Below, piece by piece: positions 7,534-14,308 of a stretch of 14,709 nucleotides of DNA. The stretch comes from Wolinella sp052173415 (lineage in GTDB: Bacteria > Campylobacterota > Campylobacteria > Campylobacterales > Helicobacteraceae). Within the stretch, counting starts at the first letter, position 1; each line of letters begins with the position of its first letter. The position numbers and the translations under genes are program-made. The notes under the pieces are model-generated. The model saw only the letters and a program-made list of their open reading frames with translations, did not search any database and was not told where the DNA came from. Location of the stretch: contig JBQMYQ010000041.1 of the NCBI GenBank assembly GCA_052173415.1, forward strand, positions 1 to 14,709. Reading direction: 5' to 3'.

Positions 7534-8381
7534 TTGATACTTGTCTCCTTTTCAAAAATTTCAGTATATTCTTTCATGCTCCATTCCATAAAGGGCTTGG
7601 GATTCATGTGATTCCCAAGAAATCGCACCTCATAATGGAGATGAGGACCAGAGCTTAGCCCTGTATTTCCAGTATAGGCGATGATTTGACCTTTTTTAAC
7701 AAAATCCCCTTTCTTGACGACTAGTTTACTCAAATGTGCATAAAAAGTTTTAAAACCAAACGAATGATCTACTTTGATAAGATTCCCATAGCCACCATTA
7801 TACTCACTTCGAGAAAATTCCACCACACCATCAGCCGTCGCATGCACTGGTGTGCCAATAGGTGCTCGTAGGTCAATTCCCGTGTGCATTTCATTGCGTT
7901 GCAACACAGGATGGAGACGCAATCCATACGGAGCAGAAACCTGCACGATTCCTGGTATGGGCGCGCCATTGGGGATTAGGTGCATGACGAAACTCTTATG
8001 GATTCCCGTAATGCTCGCCAAGTCTACGCGCTCCATGAGGCTCACGTCCTCGCCTTGCTCACCTCGCTGCACCCCTACGATTCCCTCAAGATCCTCTACG
8101 CGATCGCTAATGATGATGAGTTCTTCACTTTTTTGTTCGATCTCCGCGTGCAGCTGCTCATTTTTGCGCAAAATCTCTGTATGCTCCTTCATCAGGCTAT
8201 CTCGTCGCTCTTGAATCTGCTTAACCTCTGAGAGCAACACGCGAATGGACACCCCCCCGAGGAAAATAATCGTAATAAGCGAAAGTGCGGCATAGAGCAC
8301 CACCCGTCGTGCGAACTGATGGAGGTTATACTGTTTTGAGCCATTCACATCGGTAATGGTAATTGTTAGCCTATCTTTCAT
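7452..8381 (-). CDS. csd1: Membrane-anchored M23 (LytM) endopeptidase, Csd1-like
   Basis: The 309-residue protein has a short cytosolic N-terminus, one membrane helix (about 27-50), a charged coiled-coil-like stretch (about 51-100) and a periplasmic M23 peptidase domain (about 145-265). Zinc-site and catalytic residues all appear intact: H166 and D170 (HTGID), H216 (YAHLS), and H247 and H249 (GPHLHYE). Family members cut peptide cross-links in peptidoglycan. H. pylori Csd1, encoded next to ccmA, relaxes cross-linking to set helical curvature. H. pylori has two such genes in tandem (csd1, csd2); only one is present here, and its intact site and place next to ccmA favour csd1, though orthology is inference. 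The ATG has AAAGGA six bases upstream and overlaps the folC stop by four bases (ATGA). The 3' end overlaps bactofilin by 82 bases in another frame. Confidence 0.9.
   Translation of the reverse strand: MKDRLTITITDVNGSKQYNLHQFARRVVLYAALSLITIIFLGGVSIRVLLSEVKQIQERRDSLMKEHTEILRKNEQLHAEIEQKSEELIIISDRVEDLEGIVGVQRGEQGEDVSLMERVDLASITGIHKSFVMHLIPNGAPIPGIVQVSAPYGLRLHPVLQRNEMHTGIDLRAPIGTPVHATADGVVEFSRSEYNGGYGNLIKVDHSFGFKTFYAHLSKLVVKKGDFVKKGQIIAYTGNTGLSSGPHLHYEVRFLGNHMNPKPFMEWSMKEYTEIFEKETSIKWQSLLTAINQSMELLRALQSLPAEQK
7544..7550 (-). promoter_or_regulatory. Internal ribosome binding site for bactofilin inside the peptidase gene
   Basis: The minus strand reads AAGGAGA, ending ten bases before the bactofilin ATG at 7533. 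It lies within the upstream M23 peptidase coding sequence, 11 to 17 bases before the start of the overlap. It supports independent initiation of bactofilin on the same message in a different frame. The spacing is slightly long. Confidence 0.55.
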
Positions 8382-9535
8382 TTTTTATCCTTTTGCAGCA
8401 GTGCTCCATAGCGTTTTTTAAAATCCGCCACGACGCTAAATGAACCAAAAACGACATATTTTGCCCCCTCTTCTAGCGTGCCATCAAATTCACGTGTGGG
8501 AATCTTGAGTGCGTGAGCAATTTTTACAAGCTCTTTTTGACTCATGATTCGCTCATTGTTTTCCACGCGTAAGATGTGGATTCCCACAATCAAAGGGTGT
8601 AAAATCTCTAAAATCTCACGCACATCTTTTTCCTTATAACTATTATAAATGAGATGCACACGCTCACCCTGAAGCGATTGTGCGAGTGAGCGTGCGGCAA
8701 GCGGATTATGCCCCACATCTAAAATCACACATCCATGTTGCTCAAATCTCCCGGGTAAGTCAAGCGCACCAATTTCATTGCTTGCGATTCCTAGCACCTC
8801 CATCGCCCTATGTGCAAGGCGAAAATTATATCGCTGATATTGTGGCATAGGGTAGTGCGCGAAATATCGCTCCACATAGAGGTCATTTTCGCGGGAATCT
8901 TCCAAGATTTCAAGCGTGCTCCCCCGCTCTTTTGCGATCTCTCGTGCGATTTTAGCCACGCGCTCATCGCTTTGGATTCCCAAGATTGCGTATTTTGCCA
9001 TGCTGCGAAGTTTGGTCGCGGCAATATCCTCGATATGCTCGCCCAAAATCTCCTGATGATCTAGCCCAATGGAGGTAAAAAGCGAAAGATCGCGCTCTAG
9101 TGAAGAGGTCGAGTCAAATTCCCCGCCAAGCCCCGCCTCAATTACCCAAAAATCAAGCTCCTTAAATAGATAAACCGCCAGCAGGGTTGCGTATTCAAAA
9201 TAGCTCGCTTCATGAAACAACCCCATGTCTAAAAGCTCCTTGTGAGCGCGCTCTAGTGTCTCTTCTCCAACCAGCGCGCCATTAATCCAAAAACGCTCCC
9301 TAAACTCGCTGATATGCGGCGAGCTAAAGTGCCCCACGCTCGCACCGCTACTCCTTAGCATTAGGCTTAGGAATCGTCCTGTGCTGCCCTTACCATTTGT
9401 GCCAACGATATGAATGACTTTTGCCTTTTTAGGCGGAAAATATGCTAAAAATCTCTGATAAATTTCGGGGAATCGAAGCGGATCAAAAGGGGCGTATTCC
9501 GCACTTTTTGAAGCAAGATAGGAGTTTAGATTCAC
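8378..9535 (-). CDS. folC: Folylpolyglutamate / dihydrofolate synthase
   Basis: FolC adds glutamate to folates and, in many bacteria, also makes dihydrofolate from dihydropteroate. Visible motifs are the ATP-binding loop GTNGKGST (45-52 from the chosen start), FSSPHISEFRERFWINGALV (the region holding the conserved SPH), EAGLGGEFDSTS and DVGHNP in the C-terminal ligase domain. I start at the GTG at 9535, not the upstream in-frame TTG at 9565. GTG gives a four-base GTGA overlap with the stop of the preceding GGDEF gene, has AAAGGGG five bases upstream, and begins at the residue where the family usually begins (MNLNSYL, 385 aa). The extra ten residues from the TTG would be encoded by the end of the GGDEF gene in another frame. 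Downstream it overlaps the peptidase gene by four bases. Confidence 0.93.
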   Translation of the reverse strand: MNLNSYLASKSAEYAPFDPLRFPEIYQRFLAYFPPKKAKVIHIVGTNGKGSTGRFLSLMLRSSGASVGHFSSPHISEFRERFWINGALVGEETLERAHKELLDMGLFHEASYFEYATLLAVYLFKELDFWVIEAGLGGEFDSTSSLERDLSLFTSIGLDHQEILGEHIEDIAATKLRSMAKYAILGIQSDERVAKIAREIAKERGSTLEILEDSRENDLYVERYFAHYPMPQYQRYNFRLAHRAMEVLGIASNEIGALDLPGRFEQHGCVILDVGHNPLAARSLAQSLQGERVHLIYNSYKEKDVREILEILHPLIVGIHILRVENNERIMSQKELVKIAHALKIPTREFDGTLEEGAKYVVFGSFSVVADFKKRYGALLQKDKK

Positions 9536-10983
9536 TCTTGCCCCTTTGTGCGTAAAGAAGGGCAAATCTGATTACGTCCGCCCTTTTTTGCCTCATAGAG
9601 TCTAGAAGCAACGAGATTTAGTAGCGATTCTTTCTCTTTGCATTCACCCCGATGAGCAACTCCACCACTGACACTCACGCGAATACGCAAATCTTGATAC
9701 ACAAAAATACTCTGCTCCACGAGGATTCTCATCTTTTCTGCGAGTTGCCATGCCTCAGGATTCCCCATCTCAGGGAGCAATACGACAAATTTTTCGCCCT
9801 CATAGCGCACCACAACATCTTCGGTGCGCACAGATTCCCTAAGCAGTCTCCCAAACGTCGCAAGCACCTTGTCGCCCGCCTCACGACCATATTGAGCGTT
9901 GATCTTTGCAAAATAATCAATGTCAAAAAATACCACTGAATAACCACTCTCATAGCGCAAAAATCGTGCCTCAAGCCTCTTTAGTGCTTCCTCCATATAA
10001 TGGCGTGTATAGGCGGTCGTAAGAGGATCGATGGGGCTCTTTTCTGTAGTTTGTGTGCGCGCAAGCTCATGAACTCTCTCGCCCAAAAATGCGACCTCGC
10101 TATGTCGCTCTTTTGCCTCACAGTGGAGCTCTTGAGTATATTCTGTGAGCTTTTGCGTCAAGATAGTGAGGCGATTTTTGGCATTTTCAAGGGATTTTGG
10201 ATCAAAATTCACTCCCTGTAACACCTCATAAATGCTACTAACTTCATCTTGATGATATGCCCCTTTTTGCGCAAGTGCGGAGAGTTTAGCCAGTAGCACT
10301 TCAATAACCTCTCCTAACTCGGCACTTTTTTTGGTGAATTCTTGCTTATCTGTGGCAATCCGCGCCAAGAGAGCTAGTTTTAGCTTCTCTCTATTTGTCT
10401 TATCAAACAGTGCAGAGGGGGTATTTTTCAGCACAGAGCGCATTTCAAGCACTTCAGCAGGCATTACAAGTGAAATTGAAGGAGCTAGAAAGGGGTCTAG
10501 GATTCTGGCAAAATCATCATTTGTATCGCCCTGATCCGTGCGGGATTTGAGCGCAACACTCCAGCGATCTTTGAGGAGCGCGAGCACTTTGGGGTCGTTT
10601 AGTGCCTCAAGCTTTAAGAGCGTCTCGTGCGCAAGCTCGGAGACTTCGGGAGTGAAAACGTGCAAATGCAAGAGAATCTTCAAAAGCTCCTTTTGCGCTA
10701 AGGGCGATTCCCTATCATTTGCGCTACCTGTGCGCGCTAGGATTCCTGCAAGCAGCGCGATAAACTCATCGGGAGTCTTGATGGGGTGGTTTTGGATCTG
10801 TTTTTTGGTTTTTGGATCAAATTTCTGCATCCAACGCACCTGCCACTGACACTCCTCTAGTGTGATTCCTGCGTTTTTTGCCTCAATACAAAATGCCTCT
10901 TGATATGCCTTTGGAGTTGCGATCTGCCCGCTCTTTTGCAAGCGCAAAAGCGTGCTTTTGACTACATCTTTAAGGTTTGACAC
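9532..10983 (-). CDS. GGDEF-family protein with degenerate active site (diguanylate cyclase-like)
   Basis: About 483 residues from the GTG at 10983. The N-terminal 310 residues are mostly charged, probably helical and partly coiled coil, with no membrane helix, so the protein looks cytosolic. The C-terminal 160 residues form a GGDEF domain: DPLTTAYTR, metal-site DIDYFAKIN (354-362), YGREAGD, then RTED (386-389), VVVRY and EGEKF (395-399), followed by SVSGGVA and YEAKKGGRN. RTED lies exactly five residues before the signature, as in the RxxD inhibitory c-di-GMP site. The signature itself is EGEKF where active enzymes have GG[D/E]EF, so the first Gly and the fourth Glu are changed. Synthase activity is therefore doubtful and a c-di-GMP sensor role is possible. 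The start is uncertain: an ATG at 11007 and a TTG at 11058 are in frame but lie deeper in lptE and lack a good ribosome site. Confidence 0.85.
   Translation of the reverse strand: MSNLKDVVKSTLLRLQKSGQIATPKAYQEAFCIEAKNAGITLEECQWQVRWMQKFDPKTKKQIQNHPIKTPDEFIALLAGILARTGSANDRESPLAQKELLKILLHLHVFTPEVSELAHETLLKLEALNDPKVLALLKDRWSVALKSRTDQGDTNDDFARILDPFLAPSISLVMPAEVLEMRSVLKNTPSALFDKTNREKLKLALLARIATDKQEFTKKSAELGEVIEVLLAKLSALAQKGAYHQDEVSSIYEVLQGVNFDPKSLENAKNRLTILTQKLTEYTQELHCEAKERHSEVAFLGERVHELARTQTTEKSPIDPLTTAYTRHYMEEALKRLEARFLRYESGYSVVFFDIDYFAKINAQYGREAGDKVLATFGRLLRESVRTEDVVVRYEGEKFVVLLPEMGNPEAWQLAEKMRILVEQSIFVYQDLRIRVSVSGGVAHRGECKEKESLLNLVASRLYEAKKGGRNQICPSLRTKGQE
9541..9547 (-). promoter_or_regulatory. 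Ribosome binding site deciding the GTG start of folC
   Basis: The minus strand reads AAAGGGG, then five bases, then the GTG at 9535. It lies inside the last codons of the GGDEF gene. Together with the GTGA overlap it favours this start over the TTG thirty bases upstream. Confidence 0.6.
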
Positions 10984-11482
10984 GTTTAGCTTCCCGCAAA
11001 GCCACATGAGAGATAAAGGCGTCAATCGCCTGAATGGAGGCTTTCTTGATTGCCTCAAAACGCTTTGAATCGCTCAAAATCGAGGAATCCTCAATCGAAA
11101 AGTCATGCTTTCCCTGTGCGCTAAAATGATGCCCCTGCCCCTCTCTATCCTCATAAAAAAAATGTAAAACAACCCGCGCGCGATAAAAGAGCGTAAAGCC
11201 CTTTTTGTTGTCTGCCAGTGAGGAGAAAGAGACGGAATCAAGCGACACGCGCACAGAAGAATCGGCACTCTCTTTGGAGGAGGCCAGATTCCCATGCAAG
11301 CGCGCAAGAATCGCCTGCAAAAGCGCATCTTTAATCAAAACGCTATTTTCGGGGTCGCGCAAATCAATCACAATATCCACATAGATACGCTCACCCAAAC
11401 TCTCCCTGCTAAGCTGTGAAATGGGCTTGTAGCCACACCCCTGCAAGAGAAAAAGAAAAAAAAGAGCCCAAAAAAATCTCAT
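10970..11482 (-). CDS. lptE: LPS-assembly lipoprotein LptE
   Basis: A 170-residue lipoprotein. It has a short basic start, a hydrophobic run (3-13) and a lipobox LLQGC with the lipidated cysteine at C16, followed by GYKPISQ, the Gly-Tyr-x-Pro opening typical of LptE. The rest alternates beta-rich and helical stretches, including a C-terminal helix (about 140-165). LptE plugs the LptD barrel and helps insert lipopolysaccharide into the outer membrane. It is identified by the lipobox plus GYKP start, its length and its place directly after leuS, where epsilonproteobacteria carry this gene. Sequence conservation of the family is low. The ATG overlaps the leuS stop by four bases (ATGA). The last 14 bases overlap the GGDEF gene. 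Confidence 0.85.
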   Translation of the reverse strand: MRFFWALFFLFLLQGCGYKPISQLSRESLGERIYVDIVIDLRDPENSVLIKDALLQAILARLHGNLASSKESADSSVRVSLDSVSFSSLADNKKGFTLFYRARVVLHFFYEDREGQGHHFSAQGKHDFSIEDSSILSDSKRFEAIKKASIQAIDAFISHVALREAKRVKP

Positions 11483-13932
11483 GCTTTTATGACCAAATTC
11501 ACCAACTTGTTAGGAATCACAATCTCTTTAACAATCTCCTTACCCTCTATCCATTTTTTCACTTCAGATTTTGCTGCGTCCAAAAGCTCTTCATTGCTCG
11601 CATCTATGGGCATTTCAATCTCGCTTCGTTTCTTGCCATTCACCGTGATCGCAATGGTAATGGAATCGCTTTTTAACGCCTCTTCATCAATCTCCAAAGG
11701 CGCGAGATTTTTCAAATCAAAGCAGTGACGGCTAAGCTCCCACGCAACATGCGGAATAATGGGCTCAAGCGCGCTTAGAAGAATAAAATATCCCTCACTC
11801 CAGATGAGCGGATTCTCCTGATCGCTTAGCGCGTTTAGTGCCTCCATGCACGCGGCAATGAGCGTATTAAACGCATATCCGTTCTTGCGCGAATAGACTT
11901 CTTTGGTTTTTAGCAGCACTTCATATACTTTTTTACGCGCAAACTTCTCCGCCTTATTAAGCTTCGCCGTTTCAATTGCGGGAATCTGCGCGCAAGGCTC
12001 TACAAATTGCGCTTTATCGCATAGACGTTTAATAAAACGATACGCCCCTTCCACTGCGCTGTCATTCCACTCGAGCTCCCGCGTAGGAGGAGCGGCAAAA
12101 AGGATAAAAAGCCGCGCCGTATCCGCGCCAAATCGCTCAATAAGCTCATCGGGATCGACTACATTACCCTTGCTTTTGCTCATTTTCGCCCCATCTTTCA
12201 GCACCATGCCTTGGGTAAGCAGATTTAAAAACGGCTCAGAAACTTCCGTATATCCGAGATCTCGCAGGACTTTTGTGAAGAATCGCGCATAAAGCAGGTG
12301 CAAAATCGCATGCTCGATTCCCCCGATATACTCATCAACCCCCATCCAATAGCGTTGCGATTCCTCACTTAGAGCGCGCTGCCCCCACTCCTCTTTAGGC
12401 GTGGTGTAGCGCAGAAAATACCAGCTTGATTCCACAAAAGTATCCATCGTATCAGTCTCACGCAATGCCTTAGCCCCGCATTTTGGGCAATTACAATGCT
12501 TCCAACTCGGGTGCTTCTCAAGCGGATTCCCCTCACCATCAATCACAACATCACAAGGGAGCGTAATGGGCAAGGATTCCTCACTTGCAGGCACGATTCC
12601 GCACTTTGGGCAATGAATAAGCGGTATGGGCGTGCCCCAATATCTCTGACGCGAGATTCCCCAATCTCGCAGGCGATAATTGACCACCCGCTTCCCGAGC
12701 TCATTCTCCTCAAAGTGCCTAATAATCGCCTCTTTCGCCTCTTGATTCTGCATTCCCGTGAACTGATCGGAATTAACAAGCGTGCCCTCAAGCGTGTAAG
12801 CACCCTCTGCACTTTGCTGCTCTGCTTTGATGACATATCTAAGTGGCAAATGATACTTTGCGGCAAACTCAAAATCACGCTCATCATGCGCAGGCACGGA
12901 CATTACCGCCCCGCTTCCATAATCCATTAGGACAAAATTCGCCACCCAAAGGGGAAGTCGCTCTTGTGTGAGTGGGTGAATCGCGCTGATTCCTATGGGA
13001 AGTCCCTCTTTTTCGGACATGGAGCGATCTTTAGCGGACATGTTCTGCATTTTTGTAAGCTGTTCCAAAGCTTCGCCTTTAAGTGCCCCATTTTCAACCA
13101 AAGCGCGGACGATAGGGTGCTCCGGAGCCAACGCCACATAAGTAACGCCAAAAATCGTATCCGCCCTTGTGGTAAAAACTTCAAAGGAATCGATCGCCCC
13201 GCCGAGTTTCTCTCGAGAATCCTCGCTCAGATGAAAGGAAAACATAAGCCCGTTAGAGCGTCCAATCCAGTTGCGCTGCATACTCAGCACCTGAGAAGGC
13301 CACCGCCCCTCGAGGGAATCGAGGCTCTCTAGAAGCTCTTGCGCGTATTGCGTAATCTTGATGTAATACTGATACATCTCCTTTTGCACCACTTCCGTGT
13401 CGCACCGCCAGCATCGTCCCTCAATGACCTGCTCGTTTGCGAGCACCGTCTGATCTTTTGGACACCAGTTTAAAAAGCCCTTTTTGCGGTAGATAAGCCC
13501 TTTGTTCCACATTTCGATGAAAAATTTCTGCTCCCATTTGGAATAGAGCGGATCGCATGTCGCAAATTCGCGCTCCGTGGAAAAGGAGAGACCGAGCGAA
13601 CGCAACTCCTTGCGCATGTTTTCGATATTTTCATACGTCCATGTTTTGGGATGGCTTTTGTGCTTGATGGCAGCATTTTCAGCGGGCATGCCAAAGGCGT
13701 CCCAGCCGATTGGGTGAAGCACATTATAGCGTTGCTGACGGAAATGGCGAGCAATTGCATCGCCGATACAATAATTGCGCACGTGCCCCATGTGAATACG
13801 CCCGCTCGGGTAGGGGAACATACTCAAAATGTATTTTTTCGGAGTGCTCTTTTGTGTCTGTGGCTCATGCAGACGGTGCTCCTCCCAGTAACTTTGCCAT
13901 TTTTTCTCAATGGCTTTTGGATTGTATTCCAT
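11479..13932 (-). CDS. leuS: Leucyl-tRNA synthetase
   Basis: Charges tRNA-Leu with leucine. At 817 residues it is a normal short bacterial LeuRS. The class I signatures are complete: HMGH (47-50) within FPYPSGRIHMGHVRNY, and KMSKS (583-587). The zinc knuckle around 157-177 has C157, C174 and C177 (NWCPKDQ, RCWRCDTE). The CP1 editing domain shows TTRADTIFGVTYVALAPEHP (254-273) and the AHDERDF segment with the specificity aspartate D350, so proofreading should be intact. DTMDTFVESSWYFLRY (494-509) and the C-terminal anticodon-binding region follow. The ATG has AGGAG nine bases upstream. It sits 22 bases after the membrane-protein gene and overlaps lptE by four bases. Confidence 0.98.
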   Translation of the reverse strand: MEYNPKAIEKKWQSYWEEHRLHEPQTQKSTPKKYILSMFPYPSGRIHMGHVRNYCIGDAIARHFRQQRYNVLHPIGWDAFGMPAENAAIKHKSHPKTWTYENIENMRKELRSLGLSFSTEREFATCDPLYSKWEQKFFIEMWNKGLIYRKKGFLNWCPKDQTVLANEQVIEGRCWRCDTEVVQKEMYQYYIKITQYAQELLESLDSLEGRWPSQVLSMQRNWIGRSNGLMFSFHLSEDSREKLGGAIDSFEVFTTRADTIFGVTYVALAPEHPIVRALVENGALKGEALEQLTKMQNMSAKDRSMSEKEGLPIGISAIHPLTQERLPLWVANFVLMDYGSGAVMSVPAHDERDFEFAAKYHLPLRYVIKAEQQSAEGAYTLEGTLVNSDQFTGMQNQEAKEAIIRHFEENELGKRVVNYRLRDWGISRQRYWGTPIPLIHCPKCGIVPASEESLPITLPCDVVIDGEGNPLEKHPSWKHCNCPKCGAKALRETDTMDTFVESSWYFLRYTTPKEEWGQRALSEESQRYWMGVDEYIGGIEHAILHLLYARFFTKVLRDLGYTEVSEPFLNLLTQGMVLKDGAKMSKSKGNVVDPDELIERFGADTARLFILFAAPPTRELEWNDSAVEGAYRFIKRLCDKAQFVEPCAQIPAIETAKLNKAEKFARKKVYEVLLKTKEVYSRKNGYAFNTLIAACMEALNALSDQENPLIWSEGYFILLSALEPIIPHVAWELSRHCFDLKNLAPLEIDEEALKSDSITIAITVNGKKRSEIEMPIDASNEELLDAAKSEVKKWIEGKEIVKEIVIPNKLVNLVIKA

Positions 13933-13954
13933 TGCCTATTGCTCCTAGCTCATC

Positions 13955-14296
13955 TTAATAATCCGTATCTCGCACCCTAGTGCTCTCAACAACAAGCAGG
14001 GCGGCTGAAAACAGATTTGCTGCAAGCGCGCCCAAAGCTAAAGCGATCGCCACATCAGCACCATCAAGCACCTGCAGATAGATAAACGCGGGGATAAGAT
14101 GCAAATCCGCCACCAAAGAGCTCGCCAAAAGCTCGGCAGAGAGGAGATTTTTTACACCGATTTTTAAAATCGTGGAGATGATATTCACTCCCGCAGCGAT
14201 AAAAAGCATCGTGGCATTCTGCTCATAGAGGAATCCCATCGTCGAAGTCAAGCTCATAAGACTAAAAAATACAAACGTTACCTTGCCCCAATCCAT
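13955..14296 (-). CDS. Small four-helix membrane protein (DUF6394-like, HP1548 type)
   Basis: A 113-residue, strongly hydrophobic protein with four likely membrane helices (about 6-24, 28-46, 53-77 and 81-103), short loops and a charged C-terminal tail. From its size, topology and place between secF and leuS I equate it with the H. pylori HP1548 family, which I believe is catalogued as DUF6394. Its function is unknown. The ATG is preceded by AAGGAG at good spacing, and the gene starts 12 bases after the secF stop. The conserved place beside secF may hint at a role near the Sec machinery, but nothing in the sequence shows this. Confidence 0.75.
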   Translation of the reverse strand: MDWGKVTFVFFSLMSLTSTMGFLYEQNATMLFIAAGVNIISTILKIGVKNLLSAELLASSLVADLHLIPAFIYLQVLDGADVAIALALGALAANLFSAALLVVESTRVRDTDY

Positions 14297-14308
14297 AATA
14301 CGCTCCTT

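Larger units (their letters stand above)
50..14235. repeat. Dispersed short word RGGAATC / GATTCCY, about 75 GGAATC cores
   Basis: By manual count the plus strand holds about 47 GATTCC and 28 GGAATC in 14.7 kb, one per roughly 200 bases. Even base composition predicts about seven. About 66 of the 75 have a purine before GGAATC (equivalently a pyrimidine after GATTCC). Examples: 50-55, 183-188, 304-309, 531-536, 1301-1306, 7610-7615, 12657-12662, 14230-14235. Sites lie in genes in all three frames, in both orientations, and in spacers. The coordinates span the first to the last copy. Confidence 0.8.

Noticed and set aside
6743..7609. RGGAATC-free stretches (also about 2708-3430, 9838-10705 and 13316-14229) as a sign of foreign DNA
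   Set aside because: At one site per about 200 bases, a few gaps of 700-900 bases are expected by chance. The bactofilin, LeuRS N-terminus and GGDEF regions concerned look native.
9533..9565. Longer folC from the upstream TTG
   Set aside because: The extra ten residues are encoded by the end of the GGDEF gene, and the GTG at 9535 has a better ribosome site and a four-base overlap.
11905..12200. Zinc-like CPKCG pairs in LeuRS (protein 441-445 and 482-486) as an unusual insertion
   Set aside because: These cysteine pairs are part of the ordinary bacterial LeuRS layout before the RETDTMDTF segment. The coordinates given are only nearby, and nothing unusual was seen.
12496..12930. 144-residue plus-strand open frame inside leuS
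   Set aside because: It lies wholly antisense to a complete, well-conserved LeuRS. The translation has no recognisable domain and there is no convincing ribosome site. It is a shadow frame.
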